From an uncultured Rhodocyclaceae bacterium (lineage in GTDB: Bacteria; Pseudomonadota; Gammaproteobacteria; Burkholderiales; Rhodocyclaceae), in NCBI GenBank assembly GCA_937892345.1, contig CALAGF010000291.1:1-7356 (forward strand): a DNA stretch of 7,356 nucleotides. The letters are read 5' to 3'. The position numbers and the translations under genes are program-made. Position 1 is the stretch's first letter. Each line of letters begins with the position of its first letter. The notes below the pieces were generated by a model. That model did no database searches. It saw only the letters and a list, made by a program, of their open reading frames with translations, and had not been told where the DNA came from. This document shows positions 6,127 to 7,356 of the stretch, one piece after another.

Positions 6127-7356
6127 ACTGGCCTCCGCGCAGACGGTCATAACGGCTGCAGTCAGCCACCGGCTCGACCTGCAAACGCAGTTGGTCAGGC
6201 AGACTGATTGCGCTGGGTCGCGGTGGTGCCGTTATTCGGCGTAATTCATTCATGACGACAGCCGCTGTAATCACGCCGCCATCCAGCGTCAATTCGCACG
6301 CCACTTGCAGCGCCTCCAGCCCGACCTCGCGAGCTGCCAATAGCAACTCAACGAAGGCTCGGTCACCCTTGGGCTGCTTCAGCACACGATCTCGCACCAG
6401 CTGAATCGGTACCGGCAAATCCCACTCGACAAACGGTGCGCCGTTACGCAGCGATCCCGGCTTTTTCTCCAACACCGGCAAGTAATGCCAGGGGTCGCAG
6501 ATCAACTGATCACGTCCGAATCGCCGTTCATGGTCGGCAACGACCTTGCTTTCAGCAACGATCCGTACTTTGTCGGCGTATAAACGCACTGACACCACCT
6601 TGCCGGCAAAGTCGGCCGGCACGCTGTAGCGATTGCGCTCAACGCGGACCAGGCAGGTGCTGGAAACGCGCATCATCTGCTCAACATAGCCATCGAAGGG
6701 GCTGGCAATGGCCCGCAGACTGGGGCCTTCCTGAAGAAAGCAGTCAGCAATGGTGCGCGTCGGCTCAACCGGATGTTTGCGCTGCGCCAATTCCCGGCAA
6801 CGGTTGGCCAACCAGTTGTTCAATGCAGCAAAGCTCTCGAAGCGGGCCTTGGGTGTGAACAGCCATTCCCGTACGTTGCCGACCTGATTCTCGATTTGAC
6901 CTTTCTCCCAGCCGGAGGCCGGCGTACAGGCGACCGGTTCGAACAGGTAGTGGTTAGCCAAGGCCATGAAGCGGCGATTGAAGTGCCTATCCTTGCCGAC
7001 CAGAATGGTGTCCACCACGGTCTTTAGATTGTCGTAGATCAGGCGATTGGGCACGCCACCGAAGAAGGCAAAGGCCCGGTTGTGGGCATCAAGCACCATC
7101 TCCTGTGTTTCGCAGGGGTAGGCGGCGACAAACATCTGCCGACTGTAGGCCAACCGGAAGTGGGCGACCTTGATGGTCAGCGCAATGCCGCCAATCTCCA
7201 CGTGTTCCTGGCTCCAGTCAAACTGGCAGGCATCACCGGGTGCAAAGACGAGCGGCACAAAGGCTTCTTTGATCGTCGGCCGGGTTTGCGCTGACTTCCA
7301 CTGCTTCACGAAGCGTTGCACGCTGTCGTAGGCGCCGCGATAACCCTCGGCCTGCA
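6116..7356 (-). CDS. istA: IstA transposase of IS21 family, N-terminus outside the window
   Basis: About 412 C-terminal residues are visible; IstA proteins are usually near 500, so roughly 90 residues with the helix-turn-helix DNA-binding part are missing at the edge. The frame is open to the last base (QAEGYRGAYDSVQRFV), so the GTG at 7321 is not the real start. The catalytic DDE residues are present: Asp in CQFDWSQEH (codon 7217-7219), Asp in LIYDNLKTVV (7031-7033) and Glu in KGQIENQVGN (6890-6892). The C-terminal beta-barrel and tail (about 6120-6700) look full length, with typical NRYSVPADFAGKVVSVRLYADKVRIV. It cuts and joins the element ends during copy-and-paste or cut-and-paste transposition with IstB. 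No frameshift is seen in the visible part. Confidence 0.95.
   Translation of the reverse strand, partial: QAEGYRGAYDSVQRFVKQWKSAQTRPTIKEAFVPLVFAPGDACQFDWSQEHVEIGGIALTIKVAHFRLAYSRQMFVAAYPCETQEMVLDAHNRAFAFFGGVPNRLIYDNLKTVVDTILVGKDRHFNRRFMALANHYLFEPVACTPASGWEKGQIENQVGNVREWLFTPKARFESFAALNNWLANRCRELAQRKHPVEPTRTIADCFLQEGPSLRAIASPFDGYVEQMMRVSSTCLVRVERNRYSVPADFAGKVVSVRLYADKVRIVAESKVVADHERRFGRDQLICDPWHYLPVLEKKPGSLRNGAPFVEWDLPVPIQLVRDRVLKQPKGDRAFVELLLAAREVGLEALQVACELTLDGGVITAAVVMNELRRITAPPRPSAISLPDQLRLQVEPVADCSRYDRLRGGQYVH
6132..6136 (-). promoter_or_regulatory. Ribosome binding site choosing the istB start
   Basis: GGAGG followed by five bases (CCAGT) and ATG on the minus strand. It lies inside the 3' end of istA and decides between the two in-frame ATG codons of istB in favour of the one at 6126. 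Confidence 0.75.

Larger units (their letters stand above)
5309..7356 (-). mobile_element. IS21-family insertion sequence, istA side running off the right edge
   Basis: The element is recognised by an istA-istB pair in the usual order and with overlapping reading frames, plus repeated sequences beyond istB. IS21 elements end in 5'-TG...CA-3' and carry several internal terminal repeats. Two candidate ends are visible: TGACATAAAATTGAGTCAC at 5309, which starts with TG and has short inverted arms (5308-5312 and 5323-5327), and TGTCAATCAGCG at 5328. I set the boundary at 5309 but either is possible. The opposite end and the target duplication lie outside the window. Both genes look intact where visible, so the copy may still be active. 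It points toward the secretion operon. Confidence 0.85.

Noticed and set aside
6127..6150. Upstream ATG of istB at 6150
   Set aside because: No Shine-Dalgarno at a suitable distance; the ATG at 6126 has a perfect GGAGG five bases away.

Overview
The window (about 58-60% GC by eye, except an AT-rich left edge) looks like accessory DNA from a Gram-negative proteobacterium. A complete three-component type I secretion operon with an outer-membrane TolC-family factor requires two membranes. The IS21-type transposase and the GC-rich codon use fit Beta- or Gammaproteobacteria; I lean to Betaproteobacteria, but the sequence alone does not prove it. All supported genes lie on the minus strand, so transcription runs from high to low coordinates.

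Right third (about 5309-7356): an IS21-family insertion sequence entering from the right edge. It holds the 3' part of istA (DDE transposase, N-terminus outside the window) and a complete istB (AAA+ helper ATPase). Its istB-side end carries two 21-bp direct repeats and an outward-facing TTGACA hexamer. The other end is not visible.

Middle (272-5042): three tightly coupled genes in the order TolC-like outer-membrane factor, ABC exporter, HlyD-like adaptor. Each junction is a 4-base ATGA overlap. Together they would build one trans-envelope channel exporting an unfolded substrate with a C-terminal signal, as in the LapB/RtxB class that exports large RTX adhesins or toxins. No substrate gene is in the window. 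The IS sits about 270 bp upstream of the first gene, so it probably separates the operon from its original upstream neighbour or promoter.

The most unusual point is a run of ten G (coding strand) inside the start of the TolC-like gene. Loss or gain of one G gives early truncation, so this is a plausible phase-variation switch for the whole secretion system.

Left edge (1-271): a 253-bp gene-free stretch, AT-rich in its first 90 bases, followed by the first six codons of another minus-strand gene (MARRPR, with a good ribosome binding site). A perfect 7-bp dyad lies just upstream of it. The start resembles that of REP-associated tyrosine (Y1) transposases, but six residues cannot settle this.
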